Assembly: GCA_033558025.1 (NCBI GenBank)
Contig: JAUCEF010000017.1
Coordinates: 2,418,001 to 2,482,000, forward strand
Direction: 5' to 3'
Source of the DNA: Phytophthora sp. 'mugwort'
Lineage: Eukaryota; Oomycota; Peronosporomycetes; Peronosporales; Peronosporaceae
DNA: 64,000 nucleotides
Under the pieces are notes generated by a model. That model searched no databases and was not told where the DNA came from. It was given only the letters and a program-made list of their open reading frames with translations. Every line of letters starts with the position of its first letter. Position 1 is the stretch's first letter. Below, one piece after another: positions 11,728 to 23,119 of this stretch. The translations under genes and the position numbers were made by a program.

Positions 11728-13628
11728 AGGTTCGACGTGGTCACACCAGAGGCCTTGGCGCAGCGCTGGATCGTTGTCATCGCTGGCCCCTGCGCGTTGG
11801 TCTTCATCACTGACGGGTAGTGGAGGATGATGGTTGCTGTCAGCATGTCTCTCACAGCAGCGCAAACGTTGAAGGCCTTGTTACCCAGCGCGTGACTCGC
11901 GTCTTGTGGCTAACCTTCCTAATCTGCTCTTGTGTTGCCGAGTCGAAGACTTCCAGCGATGGAAGAACAGAGGCTTGCTTTGGCGCCATTCCGCTCAGTA
12001 CCTTCGCGACTTGATGGTCTTCTTTCGGAGTATTGAAGACGTAGGCGAAGGCTTTGTTCGTCGTGGTCAATTCCAGGCTCCGCGATCGAAGATCCACTGC
12101 GCCGTCAGCTCTGAGCACGCGTTGGGCATGCTGGGCACCGCCGCTCGAAACGAATGAGAGGTTAGCGGCTCTTCAACTCCAGCGGATCCAGCGCCACGAT
12201 CGAGCAAGCGGTTGACAAGAGCGTGAATACTAATCGTCGGCGACGTGTGGACTGTGCTGCTTCTCGTCGACGCCTGAGAAGAACCCAGGGTGCCGGTTTC
12301 CTCAAGCAGGTCCAGCAACGGGATGGAGTCGGTCAGCTCAACGGGAACGTTTTTCGACTGCACTGGTAAGTGGTTGAGGAGCGCTGCGCACGGCGACGCC
12401 TGGGTGATCAAAGCCAGAGCGAGCGCCAGCAGCGGACAAGTCGCGAAGTCAGCATCGGGAAAGAGCGACAGTGCCTGCTCGTCGGACGTCTTCATGCGGA
12501 TGAAGAACACGCCGCCAGCATCTATAGAGAGCTGCCGCTTCCGAACGAAGGTCAGGTCCGAAGCGCGGCCAAAGAGGTACCACAAGAGGCATAATAGATC
12601 TACATTTTGGTAGTCTGACGCACAGCTAGCCGTTGAATACAGACACCTTGTCATCTTCTTGAGATCCTCCTTCGTGCATGCAACCGCCTTTTTGACAAGT
12701 CCACCACCTTCGCGCTTGATGCAGTGCCGCTCAAACGTGCGCCCCATGCTCAGCAGCTGCCGTGCTACAGTGCCGCCTTGGACAGGATACTCGTCCAGGA
12801 GCCAGCACTTCACCTGGCGGAAATATTGAGCGACGGAGTAGCGCGACAGGTGCTACCCCCGTGCTCCTGAGTGAAATGCTAGGTACACGCCAAACTTGTC
12901 CATTAGCGTCATTAGAATACCGCCTGCGCGGCTTTGGTCCGCGACGACCAAAGCCCTAACATGATCCATGCTCGTGATCTTGGCGGAGAGGAAGCGCTCG
13001 AACGCCTTCATGGCCGTCGCTCGCGCGCGCTTGGTGTTGGCAGGCTTCAAGTCGTTCAGGCTCATCGTTATTGGTCGGAGAGGCCGCAAATACGCGAGTG
13101 ATATGTGGCACACCACACGTTTGTAGCACGATACACATATCTGGGCATCAGCTCCGACCGGATACGTCGGAATCGCTCTGCTTCCGACTGCAACCTCTAT
13201 TCGCGTTCTTATTGAATGAAACTGAAATTTTTTAAGCGATTTGACTCGCCAAAAACTTTGAAGCTGGTTTTCATTGGCTAAAATGAATCGGAGAATAATC
13301 GCATTGGCTAATATGCGCTATACTATGATCAAGTTTGGTCGGAGAGATAATGTTATTCATCCATATCGGACCTCTTTTTAAAAACGAGACAGTTATGTCT
13401 TCCACACCAACCGCTGTGGACCACGCAGAATGCTCCAAAATAAGATTCGGAATGAGGTCGCGAGGTGTGTCCGGTTAATAGCTGCTATTTTAACCTTTCT
13501 TAGTTAAGATAGGCTCTAATCATTGCCGTACGTCGATTTATACGCTCCCTCAAGCTCCATTATTAGAAGCCGAGGACAAGACAGCGAGTAGCTCCTCCAG
13601 TGTGCATCGCCTCGACTCGCGCCCAAAG

Positions 13629-14009
13629 ATGGAGGTCCCTGCGCCGCTGCTGAATGGGTCCATCACGTACCTGGTGCTGACGCTGCTTGCATGCTTTGCC
13701 GGCATCGGCATGGGCATCACAGGCAAAATGAGCCGCGAGAACTCGTCGTACGTGGGCCGTTTCGTCCTACAACTTTTCGTTCCTACTCACTAACCCCATT
13801 AAACTTCTCTGCATTTGAGCAGGATTTTCACGCTGTTGGCCTTCATGACCGGTATCTGCCTCTGGATGTTCTGGTGAGAACGAGCAAAGGAGGTGGCTTC
13901 ACATTATTGAACTATTCGTTGACAATATTGTCCTCTATTGCGACGCAGGGCTTGCTGTTGGCTGCACCAGTGGCACATCCTGGTTGTCCCTACGTACGGC
14001 ATTGAATAG
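13629..14009 (+). CDS. V-type proton ATPase subunit e, 76 aa, three exons
   Basis: Exons 13629-13747, 13823-13873 and 13949-14009 join in frame across two short introns (donors GTACGT and GTGAGA, acceptors GCAG). The 76-residue product has two membrane segments: residues about 11-30 (LTLLACFAGIGMGITG) and a second running from TLLAFMTGICLWMFW into CCWLHQW. It ends HILVVPTYGIE. Size, the two-helix layout and the C-terminal W...LHPLVVP-like signature match subunit e (yeast Vma9, ATP6V0E) of the membrane Vo sector, which helps assemble the proton pump that acidifies vacuoles and endosomes. It lies between the Crypton fossil and importin alpha. The open frame running through exon 1 into the intron is an artefact of unspliced DNA. 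Confidence 0.85.
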
Positions 14010-14304
14010 GAACAAACCCTTTGAAAAAAATTGCGTTTCGACGGCCAGAGCAGGCGACGATTTCTCGAGCTGATGACCAGAACTGGAAAACTTGACGGTG
14101 GACGGACCTCCTGCCCCCCTATTAGCAATGAAGCGGAACACGAAGTCACATTTTATTTTTGTTGTTGCCACTTTCATTCATTATGACAATGACGTTTCTG
14201 ACAGATTTCTTGGCAAGTGTGTGTTTCATTTTGAACTAATTCCACGGCGTGCTACTGCTTAAAACCTGACCGTGCCGTCTCACGCTTCCAACTAACACTA
14301 CGAC

Positions 14305-16366
14305 CTACAAGTTAAATCGGATATTGCCTCCGTCTGCAGCTTTACTTGCAGCTTCGTTACCTAGCCCAAATGTGAACTGGTGCGCACTGTCGTCCATGTC
14401 GGGTGCAATGTCGAAGTCTTCATCGTCTTCGCCATCGAAATAGTCACGGATAATACGCACAGATTTCTCGTAGATGTCTACATTGCATATCACAAAAGCA
14501 CACAGCAGAAGTCGTTAGACACTGTACTGATGTCAATCTTGTGTGTGTTGAAGCAACGCTCGCACCTTCTTCTTGGTGCAACTGCAGGTTCTGAATCAGT
14601 TCGATGCCGTCCGCTTCCTCAATGTATCGCGCCATGCGATTCTCGGTGTCTGTCAGTGACATATCTGCCTCTCCAGCCCGAAGAATGTTTTCCAGAGCGT
14701 CCAACGACACGTTGATCACAAGCGGGTCGTGGACGTCCAGGAGTTTAACTAACGGAGGGATGCATCCTACATAAACAAAGCACAAACATAATAGTAAGAT
14801 AGGTACTACCAACCCACACAAGACTCGAGCCCGCCGTACCTTGCTGTACTAAATATTTAACCTGCTCTGTGGTGCCTCCAGATGTGGCGTTTGAGATAGC
14901 CCAAGCCGCTTCTTTTCGGACGTCGAACTCGACCGACATGAGTTGAAACAGCAGAGGCGGGATCACGTTGGCATCGATCACTTCCTGAATCTGGCTCGGA
15001 GTACCGGCCGTGATATTGGAGATTGCCCAGCACGCTTCCTTCCGGATGAGCTTTTTCTCGTGTTTAAGCAGTGGCACAAGGCGTGGCAGCACTGCCAGAT
15101 CAAGCATCAACTGCGTCTGCTGCTCATTGCCAGTCACAATATTGCCGATCATGCGCAGCGTTGGCGTCTGAATCGACGTAATTGTGTGCCCAACGAGGTC
15201 CACTACTCGACTGCATACCCCAGCATCGATAACGGCCTGAATAGTATCGGTTGTCCCATCCGAAAGATACGAGAGAGTCCAGCACGCATCCGTGACAACT
15301 TCCTTGTCCGGTGAATGGATCAGATGCGGAAGCAGCTTGAGTGCGGGACTAACGAGAGCAAACTCTGGCTTGGGTTTGCCTCTGCAAAAATTTGACAGCG
15401 TCCACGTTGCGTTTCGGAGAATTGTGAGCTTTCCTGAAGATCTTCGTAGTACTGCCAGCAATGGCATCATCGCACCCGCAGCCAGTACTAAATCGCGGCA
15501 TTGCGGTGAATCGCCCGAAATGTTCCCTAGCGCCCATATCGCCTGCTCGCAAACATCCTCATTTGTCGACAGTAACAGTGCGCACAGCAGCTCCACTGCA
15601 CCGCATCTGATCACCTCCTCGGTATGCTCCGTGGTGCCCGACGCAATGTTCGTGAGCGCCCACGCCGCTTCGAACTGCATCTCCGGTCGATCATGTTGCT
15701 TTAGAAACTCCACAAGCAGCGGCACAACGCCAAGGTGGATCACCTCCTGAATCGGTGGGTTGGTCTCTGCTCCAAAACACCAGCACAATCATCGTCAGTA
15801 CGCCTTCCGCTCCTGACCATATAGCCTCCACATACACCACGCACCGAGCGACAACACCCTTCTCAACTTGGAAACTGCGTTCGACTGCTCCATCGGGTCC
15901 AGCGACTGGATCATCGCCGCAATCTTAGGCAAGTCCGACACCTGCAGCAGTTAACCAACCACCTGGCCACTATTATCCCTCCATCCACCATGTCTCTATG
16001 TATCAAACAGCACGATAAAGCGTACACTGACGCCGTTGAGGGAGCGCATAGGTTCGTCAGGACTTGTGCTCATCGTTGTCGCCACGCTCATCCCACTGAC
16101 GCCACTGCTGTGGTCCTGTCGGGACAGCAGCAATAGCAGCAAGTTAAGTCAGTACGTAAACTATCTGTTGTTACGGCGTATATGTATGTTTGTACCATGG
16201 AGGTCATGCGCCTCCGCTGGTTCAGACGGTCCTCGCGACGCGTCTTGCGGATCTGAATGGTGGTATCCTCGCGCCTCCGACGGGTCTCGTCCGTGTCGAT
16301 GCCCTTTTTGAAGCTGCGCATGCGATCAGCGACGCGCATTGCGGAGGAGGACACGGTCGAGGCCAT
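14305..16366 (-). CDS. Importin subunit alpha (karyopherin alpha), 552 aa, six exons
   Basis: Six exons join in frame: 16366-16196, 16115-16026, 15941-15845, 15766-14840, 14766-14566 and 14477-14305. The N-terminus has an importin-beta-binding domain rich in arginine ([19 protein letters not shown]). Then come about ten ARM repeats with the hallmark [27 protein letters not shown] and [12 protein letters not shown] motifs, whose tryptophan and asparagine residues hold the nuclear localisation signal of cargo. An acidic tail ([11 protein letters not shown]) ends the protein. It is the adaptor that carries NLS proteins through the nuclear pore with importin beta. Length and order are normal for the family. 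An upstream in-frame ATG at 16423 exists, but the IBB domain begins just after 16366. All introns are 70-90 bases. Confidence 0.95.
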
Positions 16367-17402
16367 ATTAGTTAGTGCTCGTGGGCAATGGCGATGCCTG
16401 CTTGCGCTGTGCTCTTGAGCCAAGTAATCGTGCTTGTGGCGGTACGCACGCGCCGATTGTCTCCTATTAAGTGTGGAAGGGCCATTTCATTTGATGTTTG
16501 TAAGGTGAATTGAATAAAAACTTATTCCATTTCTAAAGGTCTTTTGATTAGGCGCAAGTTTTTGTTGTCAATATTTGTTGTCAAAGATGGTTAAATGGAG
16601 GGTTCTAGCGCATCTTTCCGCGTCCGCGCGGCGGCGAGAGCACCAGAATGAGCCGCGCTGAACTCTCGAGCCGGACGATAAAGACCAGTATGTATATTTG
16701 ATTCACATCGTATCCTGGAATGATACAGAATGGAATACGATACGAAAGGCTGCAATGCCAACTTGATGCAGAATCCAGTGGACGCAGAGCTTGTGCATCG
16801 GACGACGTCCACCTCCTCAGTCTCGCTAGGCAGTGGCCTCGCTGGACGTACGCACCTAATTGGAGATTCACGTACGAATAAGGAGACGATCACAAAGCGC
16901 GAGCTGATGGGAGTGTTGTACGTTGTGTCAGCGCACGGAGCTGTAGCTCTTGTGTGAAAACACATGCTATTGCTGCTGAAAAACACATTACGTGTAGTGA
17001 TTCTCTCCACCCCATTAGCGCCGTCCGCAACGACTTGCCGGAATGGCTACATATATTCACCATATCGGCGCGATGACTATTTCGTGTGAAGTGCTCCAAG
17101 CAGGCCAACACCGGGCAACAGGTTTCAACTAATATGCTTTTATTATTATTGGATACCAAATTCACCTCTCATCCAGTTTCATCAGCGTCGCTGACGCATT
17201 CTGCCCACATAACTAAGACTTGAAACTGCTTTAGTTTTTTTTTTTTAAGATTGACAGCAATTGACAATTAGTAAAAAAAAAAAACTTTTCACTAGAAAAT
17301 TTGTCATTTGCTGTCAATGTTGACTCCGTGCGAACTTAACGCAATCCTACTCACGCGCAATTTTCGTCACTCCACATCTTGTGGCGCATTTCGCCTGTAA
17401 GG
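16367..17402. other. Intergenic region between divergent importin alpha and rhomboid genes
   Basis: It probably contains both promoters. Minus-strand open frames at 16591-17010 and 16605-16871 have no recognisable domain and no splice support, so I do not call a gene. An inverted repeat lies at 17250-17318 (listed separately). Confidence 0.5.
17250..17318. repeat. Inverted repeat, 18-base arms, AT-rich loop
   Basis: The left arm ATTGACAGCAATTGACAA (17250-17267) is the reverse complement of the right arm TTGTCATTTGCTGTCAAT (17301-17318) with one mismatch. The 33-base loop contains a run of 12 A, and the left arm is preceded by a run of 12 T. It lies about 85 bases upstream of the rhomboid start codon. 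It may be a small foldback element or a regulatory hairpin. Confidence 0.7.
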
Positions 17403-18164
17403 ATGCTCGCGGCAGGCCGCTTGATCGTTTCGCGCCGCCCAATATGGCGCCTCTCCGCTCATCACGTGCACTACCGCCGTCCTATCCGCCGCGTGACGCG
17501 CCTGCCCCGGGTCGCCCACCCTCGCTCTTGTCCAGAACCTCCGGCGAAATCCACGCGTGGCCTTGTCGCCCTCCTGGCCACCATGTGCGGCATCCAAATG
17601 TACTCGAGCCCCATCACGGGATCCTTCGAGAGTGCCGAGTTCATTGCCAAGAATTTTGAGACCTCCCGCAGTCATGTGCAACACGGTCGAGCCTACACTT
17701 TAGTCACGTCGACTCTGTACACTCCTGAGGCCGGTTCTGCTCTGTTAAACATGATGTGGCTCGTGATCTCGGGGCGTCACGTGTGTCGAGCACTGGGCAA
17801 TGCGCGATTCATTGCGCTGTTTATCGGCAGTGGGACACTCGCTAACGTGGTGTCGCTGGCGTCCGGGGGTGACGTGAGAGACGACCCTGTGTTCCCGAGG
17901 TTGCGGCTGCCTGGGGGGTCGTCCTGTGCCGAGGACGCCATTGTGACGCTGAACGCGTTGCTGTACCCTCCGTCGAGAGTGGCGATTACTCGGCAATGGA
18001 TGAAGTGGCCACTGTGGTTCTTTAGCTTGATGTTCTTGACGAGGGATGAAGATGAACGCCCACCTTCGGTACCGGAGAGTGCCCCGGCTGAAGGACACTT
18101 GACAGGAGTGCTGTGTGGATTGGCGGCATTCTTGGCATTGAGACGCCCACCTCGTTATATATGA
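17403..18164 (+). CDS. Rhomboid-family intramembrane serine protease, mitochondrial type, 253 aa
   Basis: Single exon. The start is taken at the ATG at 17403, since the longer frame begins with a non-ATG codon. The first 40 residues are rich in Arg/His with no acids, as in a mitochondrial targeting peptide. Hydrophobic helices follow, with the family's asparagine in LLNMMWLV, a GxSx-like active-site box in LPGGSSCAEDAIVTLNALL and the catalytic-type histidine in EGHLTGVLCGL. By position the protein resembles PARL/Pcp1 rhomboids of the inner mitochondrial membrane, which cleave membrane-anchored substrates. The usual GASG is GSSC here, with the last glycine replaced by cysteine. Activity is likely but not certain. 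Divergent from importin alpha. Confidence 0.75.
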   Translation: MLAAGRLIVSRRPIWRLSAHHVHYRRPIRRVTRLPRVAHPRSCPEPPAKSTRGLVALLATMCGIQMYSSPITGSFESAEFIAKNFETSRSHVQHGRAYTLVTSTLYTPEAGSALLNMMWLVISGRHVCRALGNARFIALFIGSGTLANVVSLASGGDVRDDPVFPRLRLPGGSSCAEDAIVTLNALLYPPSRVAITRQWMKWPLWFFSLMFLTRDEDERPPSVPESAPAEGHLTGVLCGLAAFLALRRPPRYI

Positions 18165-18938
18165 GTGAGGTTTGATTGATGATCGGTGTAGCGAAGGAGC
18201 TTACAAAGTGAGGAGCCTATTCGCGGAGATGGAGACGAGAATGGTGAATGCTGCATATTTTACCGGTGCAGAGCATTCATCTGCAGTGTTCGCAATTCAA
18301 CCGGCAGTTTTTTTTCTCAGTCAATGCGAGGGTTGACTAAATGCGTGAGCTGATGAAGTTTTAGGCTTATTTTCTTGTTTGATACATTTTGTTGTCGACG
18401 CAAACTTTTGCCGACCACTTCACCAACACTTCACAGTGTGTATTAAGACAGAGCCAAGAGAACGAGAGTATAATGTGAAGAGGCGTGTTTTCAGCAGCCC
18501 AAACATTTGAACATTCGGCCCCAATAACGTTAACATCACATACATTTTTTTTGTGGCGCAGTAAGAGAAGATTCAGATTTGATCATCTCGCGTGCATGTA
18601 CTTTGATGGCCAGGAGAAGAGGCCCAAGAGGTATGATGAGAACTTACAGAAGTCGACAGCAACGAGGACGCCTACCAGTTTCTTATTGCATGAAATGCCG
18701 AGCATTTCTATAAGAAACTTGCCTTATGTCAGCTCTTATAAAGGGGTACATTGCACTTCATAAAAGGTCGAAAATCAAATCTTTTTTTAACAATATCAGT
18801 CTATTTAGCTAATCAAATGCGATATATATTATAATTTTCAGGTTTAAGGATAGCAGTCATATTCTTTCTGCGCACCTGAAGGTGCTCCTTAAGTTGCGGT
18901 AACAGCAGTTGCTTGTTTGCTGCATCGATGCACAGACA
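18165..18938. other. Intergenic, AT-rich, no gene seen
   Basis: It is the 3' side of the rhomboid gene. A 92-codon frame at 18485-18763 has no recognisable domain. Several T runs are present. Nothing else is supported. Confidence 0.5.
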
Positions 18939-19662
18939 CTACGTTAGTGGATGTCGCTTAAGTCGGGGTCGAATGTCCGCAAAAGGGGTGCTTATGGAAT
19001 ACTGACGGCCCTCTTCGCCCTTTACAATCTCTATTAGCTGTAGATCAGAGCGGTATGGCGGTGTGAACACAACGTCGTGGTATTTAGCTCTCGCTTTGCT
19101 GACGATGACAGGAACCCCATGTTCCTGAATATAAGCTGGCAGTGCCTTCCATAGTATAGCTTTGGCTGCACTTTCATAGGCCATACGGTGTCATCGCGTC
19201 GAGCATATTCGATCGCCTGCTACCCTGCTTGGGAGCTATATCTAATAGTATTGTGGTACTTGGTATTACCCATAACAATAATGCAGTTCGAAAGTCTTAT
19301 TTTGTCTAGTACGAGAAGCAACTTATCCATCAATCGACAAAGACTCATGGCATAACGCACCATGATAGTCTATTGTCTGCTTCCGTCCCTAAAAATTATC
19401 CACTGTATCTTTCATTACCTCTGCTGACTGAGCTGGTGTGCGCTCACTATCGCTTACTGTACTACCCTTTTATCGAGGATAGCAGCAATAAAGCACGTCG
19501 GCTGCCCTTGAGCTTTTCTTTGACATATTTGCCATTTGTTGGGTCGACTCGTAAATCATTGTGTCGGGCGTAATGCTGACGGATGAAGCTTTCATCCATG
19601 TGTACAATCCGGCGAAAAGCGCGACAAAATAATAATTTCACACGCTGGCATGCAGCGACCAC
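18939..19662 (-). mobile_element. C-terminal half of a DDE_3-type transposase (pseudogene)
   Basis: The minus strand reads RRIVHMDESFIRQHYARHND (near 19610), the block around the first catalytic aspartate. After damage it reads HDVVFTPPYRSDLQLIEIV (near 19065), containing the third catalytic acid in the usual P-I/L-E setting. The second acid region falls in the damaged interval and was not found. It ends with ADIRPRLKRHPLT. This is the C-terminal part of the transposase whose N-terminal part is at 23120-23740 in the same orientation, so one copy was probably split by about 3.4 kb of later insertions. Confidence 0.65.
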
Positions 19663-19840
19663 TCAAAGAGCTGGGTGGCCGCATAAGATGAGAGATGAGG
19701 ACGAGGCCGGACGAAGACGAGGCCCATCCATCCCGCAGCACCCGCATTCGCTTCCCCGGCCTCATTTCCAGACTTTCAAGAAGCGGGGAAGATCCGAGGC
19801 GTCCAGGATGACAGCGGCAGACCACGACGACGACGTCTCC

Positions 19841-20030
19841 CCACGGCCCGTATATGGCCGGCTCGACGGCGACGCGAGGGAGACAGCAGCGGTTCACAGG
19901 ACGGCGGCCCCCACGGCCCGGTGGGGGTGCATGGCCGGATCGGGGGCGCCGCGAGGACGACAACGATGGCCCACGTCGACGTTGGCGTTCCACGGCCCGT
20001 GTATGACCGGCGCGGCGGAGCCGGGCCAAG
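19841..20030. repeat. Degenerate GC-rich tandem repeat anchored on CCACGGCCCG
   Basis: The decamer CCACGGCCCG starts at 19841, 19911 and 19990. Each copy is followed within 20 bases by TATGGCCGG, CATGGCCGG or TATGACCGG and then by a GGCGNCGCGAGG-like or similar GC-rich stretch. The unit is therefore about 70-79 bases with roughly 2.5 copies. The surrounding 19670-20030 is much richer in GC than its flanks. Confidence 0.6.
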
Positions 20031-20339
20031 AATCTGATGGCATTTGTGGAAAATGTGGTGCGTATATGCCTCCGGGGACTAGGCGGCTTGTGTGGAGCAA
20101 GTTGACGGGCCTTGGCTTTGTACCGTTCGAGCTGATAGCCGCCGAGACTCGCGCCTCGGCTCGAACCGAGACTCGGGCTGATATAGGTACTGTATCTAAC
20201 CCACCTCGGTGACGCATAGCTGCTACCTGGCGAATAGAAACTGTGTAACTATAATGAGATTGTGTGAAGCTAATGCCATAGTTGCTTCTCTTTCTGATCT
20301 GTCTTAATCCTCTTCCGCTTCCGCCGAGATCTAGCGGCG

Positions 20340-20540
20340 CTCGACGCGACTTCGCTGGCGCTTGCATATACTTGCAAATCTCGCCAGACGGCAGATTGGC
20401 GGCCGGCTGCCACGTGGGTTCCCAAAATGTAAGGAAAAACACGCTGCTGTTGACTCTATCGTCGGCTAGAATGGTCAGCATCTGGTATGTTGGGCGTCCG
20501 ATGGGGGAGATCGACGCCAGCTGAAAGCACCAATTTGTGC
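20340..20540 (-). pseudogene. Possible chromodomain fragment of a Ty3/gypsy integrase
   Basis: In the minus-strand frame the sequence reads PTYQMLTILADDRVNSS and then FWEPTWQPAANLPSGEICKY. The W-E-P-T-W-x-P-x-x-N-L core is that of chromodomains found at the C-terminus of gypsy-type integrases, where they steer insertion to chromatin. No integrase, reverse transcriptase or LTR is attached. The surrounding 244-codon open frame (20628-19894) continues into GC-rich repeat sequence that is not protein-like. Confidence 0.45.
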
Positions 20541-20669
20541 TTCGCCTGCATCTTCTCTTTGGGCGGTTGCTTCGATGAGCCGAGCTTTCGTGATACGGGC
20601 TTAGCGCACCGCATCCAGCAGTCGGCAAATTGCCGATCCCGCGCTAGTGGCGGGGCCTGTCTCGATTAG

Positions 20670-20684
20670 CCCCCCCCCCCCCCC
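20670..20684 (+). repeat. Poly-C tract, 15 bases
   Basis: It is an uninterrupted C run followed by GTCTTCAG. The same octamer follows, after a short spacer, the C run at 24277. Confidence 0.9.
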
Positions 20685-20974
20685 GTCTTCAGTTACCGAG
20701 CGGCTGCTTCGTTCAGCCTGCCCCACCCGCGTTCACGTAGGTCCCGCACCATTCGAAAAAAGGGTGAAGGGTGGACGGTGCTTCAATGATGTCGGTGGGC
20801 TGGTCTGTCGGCGTCATTGCGGCTTTTTGTAAAGCGACCTTCCTGACCTTCCTCCAAAACACGTTGGTTTCAATAACGTTAGTTTTCGTAATTTTTAAAG
20901 GAAAAATGAGAATAGGTAATTCGTTGCATTAATTGTTTTGTCGTACAGTAAAAATTTCTAGGCTACTAGCAGCA

Positions 20975-22710
20975 CTACTCAGTAGAAAGCGCGTGACCGT
21001 TAGTAAGCAGCCGACCAGGGGTCACTCTAGTGCTCGCAGTCGTAGCGTGGTGACGTTTGCATGGGACTGAGCGGTCCGCCAGCGTCCGTTTGCCATCGAG
21101 GCCCGTGTAATTCTTGAGGTGTAGGCCGAATAGTACATGAATGCACACAGCAAACTTGAAAATATACTTACAGCGGCACGTGTGCGCAACCATATCGACG
21201 CTCCAACCACACTCCGGCTGTCCCTCCAGCTCCATGCGCGCGTAGTTGGCTCCCGTTTGGGATGAAACAGGAGAAGTTTCTCGGCTGCGACCTAGATACA
21301 TGCCAACGCAACCCCGCGAAAGCACACGGACAACGTCGGGGTTCGTTGAAACCAGCCGAAACTGGATGCCGGATCGGCAGATTTTGAGTCATGTCGACAA
21401 GTAGTTCGCGCTGACAAACTCCTTGACCCTAGCCCCAAGCTGCTGGGTTCCCTCGGTTTCTTCCCGGAATGTCTTGGACGTAACCGACTGGAGCCCGCAA
21501 TAATCTGCGAGAAGCTGTAGTAGGGTGTCAATCTTGTGTTTTGTCCATAGCGTATTGCCTCGCTTGATCAGCCGGTTAAACTGCTCAACCGGGTTGTTCG
21601 TTGTCGCGTATCCACTTGGTGTGCGGATGCACTTCCAACAGTTGAACGCGCTCCTAACCCAAACGTACCAACAAAAACGCCGAAACCCGGAGAGCTCAGT
21701 ATTGTGAGACCACTTTGCCAACGTAACTTCCACCATCTAGTCGTCGACGACTTGGCTTTCAGCAAAATGCAGATCGTAGATGTCAGCGACGACTATCTCG
21801 CAAACGTTTTTGCGGCACGCCCTTCAGCTTCTCGTGGACCTTGGCCATGACGTGGTAGAAACACATGACGTACGCGTTATCCGAGTCCACTCCGAAGACG
21901 CGACCACAGGTGTTTTGCTGGGCGACCTCTGCATCCGCCATGATGTATCGCGCCAGGAGCGGCTGGCCGGATACGGCCGTGAACGCCTTGTGAAGAGCCA
22001 TTAGCGCTTTGACGTACAGCGACTCTTGCCGTTGAGAACTGATAAGACCGCGACCAAATGGAACGAACGGCACCTGTTCGACGCCACAAACGACGACTGG
22101 GTAAGCGAGCTGATTGAGCTTGAAGGTAGCGTCCATGTTGAACACGAGGATGCTAGATCAAGCGCCGCATTGAGAAGAAGCCGCTTGAAGTGAGACCAAC
22201 CAGAAACGGGTTCTCGTCGGGCCCATTACCGACATCAGGTTTCCCGTTGACGCCCCGCTCCCATACGAATGAAACGGCTGCGAGTTAGTCGTTGCGGGGC
22301 CGTATACCAGCTGCTCGACCTGGTTAAGGGCATCATCGTGCCGGTCTTTCGGTGCGGCTTGGTCTTGGTGAGGTGGCTGATAAACCGTTGGACTTTGCTC
22401 AGCGACGGCAACTCGTTCTCTGCCAGATCAAAGCGCCTAGACATCCCCATGCGAACGCGAGCCGGTTTCAACCCTTGAATCGCCATCTCGCGGCCGTAGT
22501 CTTTCAATCTTGGGGTGAGCTGTGACTTGCGCGGCGCCCTGATGAGAGTTTCATGGGCGCCCGTTTCCAGGATCGTCACTCGGTTGAGTTCTTGACACAT
22601 CAATACGTTTTCATGTCAGCGGCACGCGCCATACGGTGTAGATGCCTTGCATGTTTCCGAGGAAAACCTCAGCAACGGATAGAGCATTTTATGCTGGCAG
22701 GTAAGGGCGC
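20975..22710 (-). mobile_element. Mutator-like (MULE) transposase pseudogene with SWIM finger
   Basis: On the minus strand, pieces run in order: an N-terminal segment (22603-22235; RAPRKSQLTPRLKDYGREMA, then LPSLSKVQRFISHL), the catalytic core (22145-21783; MFNMDATFKLNQLAYPVVV with the first aspartate, YIMADAEVAQQN with the second, then SDNAYVMCFYHVMAKVHEKL), a downstream block (21736-21389; TTNNPVEQFNRLIKRGN), and a SWIM zinc finger near 21180 (CRCKYIFKFAVCIHVLFG, pattern CxC...CxH). The order and motifs are those of a MULE transposase. Frames change between pieces and stops occur, so it is a fossil. It lies between the two halves of the DDE_3 transposase. Terminal inverted repeats were not demonstrated. 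Confidence 0.75.
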
Positions 22711-23119
22711 ACACGACGCCCGGAACCAGGTGGCTCTTGACTAATGATGAAGAACTTCATGTCCTCCACGAGCACCTGGAAATCCTCTCGAGGCATGTCG
22801 CAGCAAACAGTTGTCCAGCTGTACGTTGGGGCTATATTGGATTGGAGTCGGTAGTGACGCTAGTGGTCGAAGTTCTGCGGTTTCAAGTATGCGTATCATC
22901 GCTTTCAGGCTACGGCAGGATCGAGCTCACATGCACGCGAACTATTTGATAAGAGCTGGCTTTGTTCTCGCCAGGATTCTCCAGACGACTGGTGTAGGTT
23001 CACTTGCAATTGGTGTGTCCTTGTGGAGCAGGGTGTGCTCTCCGTTTATTGGATATGCCGAGCACCTGCTTTATGTGGAAGCCCATCGTCTGATATGGTG
23101 ACACAAAATCTGTGAGGCA

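Larger units (their letters stand above)
10846..13080 (-). mobile_element. Crypton-type tyrosine recombinase pseudogene
   Basis: From an ATG at 13080 the minus strand reads a SAM-like N-terminal domain (MSLNDLKPANTKRARATAMK), then a tyrosine recombinase core. Catalytic-type residues are visible: the first arginine in WYLFGRASDLTFVRK (near 12567), the HxxR box in TSHSFR (near 12160) and the tyrosine in NKAFAYVFNTP (near 12040). A basic KKRRRRS-like patch and a C-terminal helical domain end at 10846. Breaks: an in-frame TAG after HSGARG (near 12855), a frame change after HSFR, a one-base loss after WIFDRGAWN (near 12067), and a mitochondrial DNA insert at 11461-11727. This arrangement (eukaryotic tyrosine recombinase with no reverse transcriptase) is that of Cryptons, known from oomycetes. 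The copy is inactive. Confidence 0.75.

Noticed and set aside
16591..17010. 139-codon minus-strand open frame between importin alpha and rhomboid
   Set aside because: No domain or splice signals were seen, and it overlaps the shared promoter region.
19894..20628. 244-codon minus-strand open frame as one gene
   Set aside because: Only a short chromodomain-like piece is protein-like. The rest reads through a GC-rich tandem repeat.
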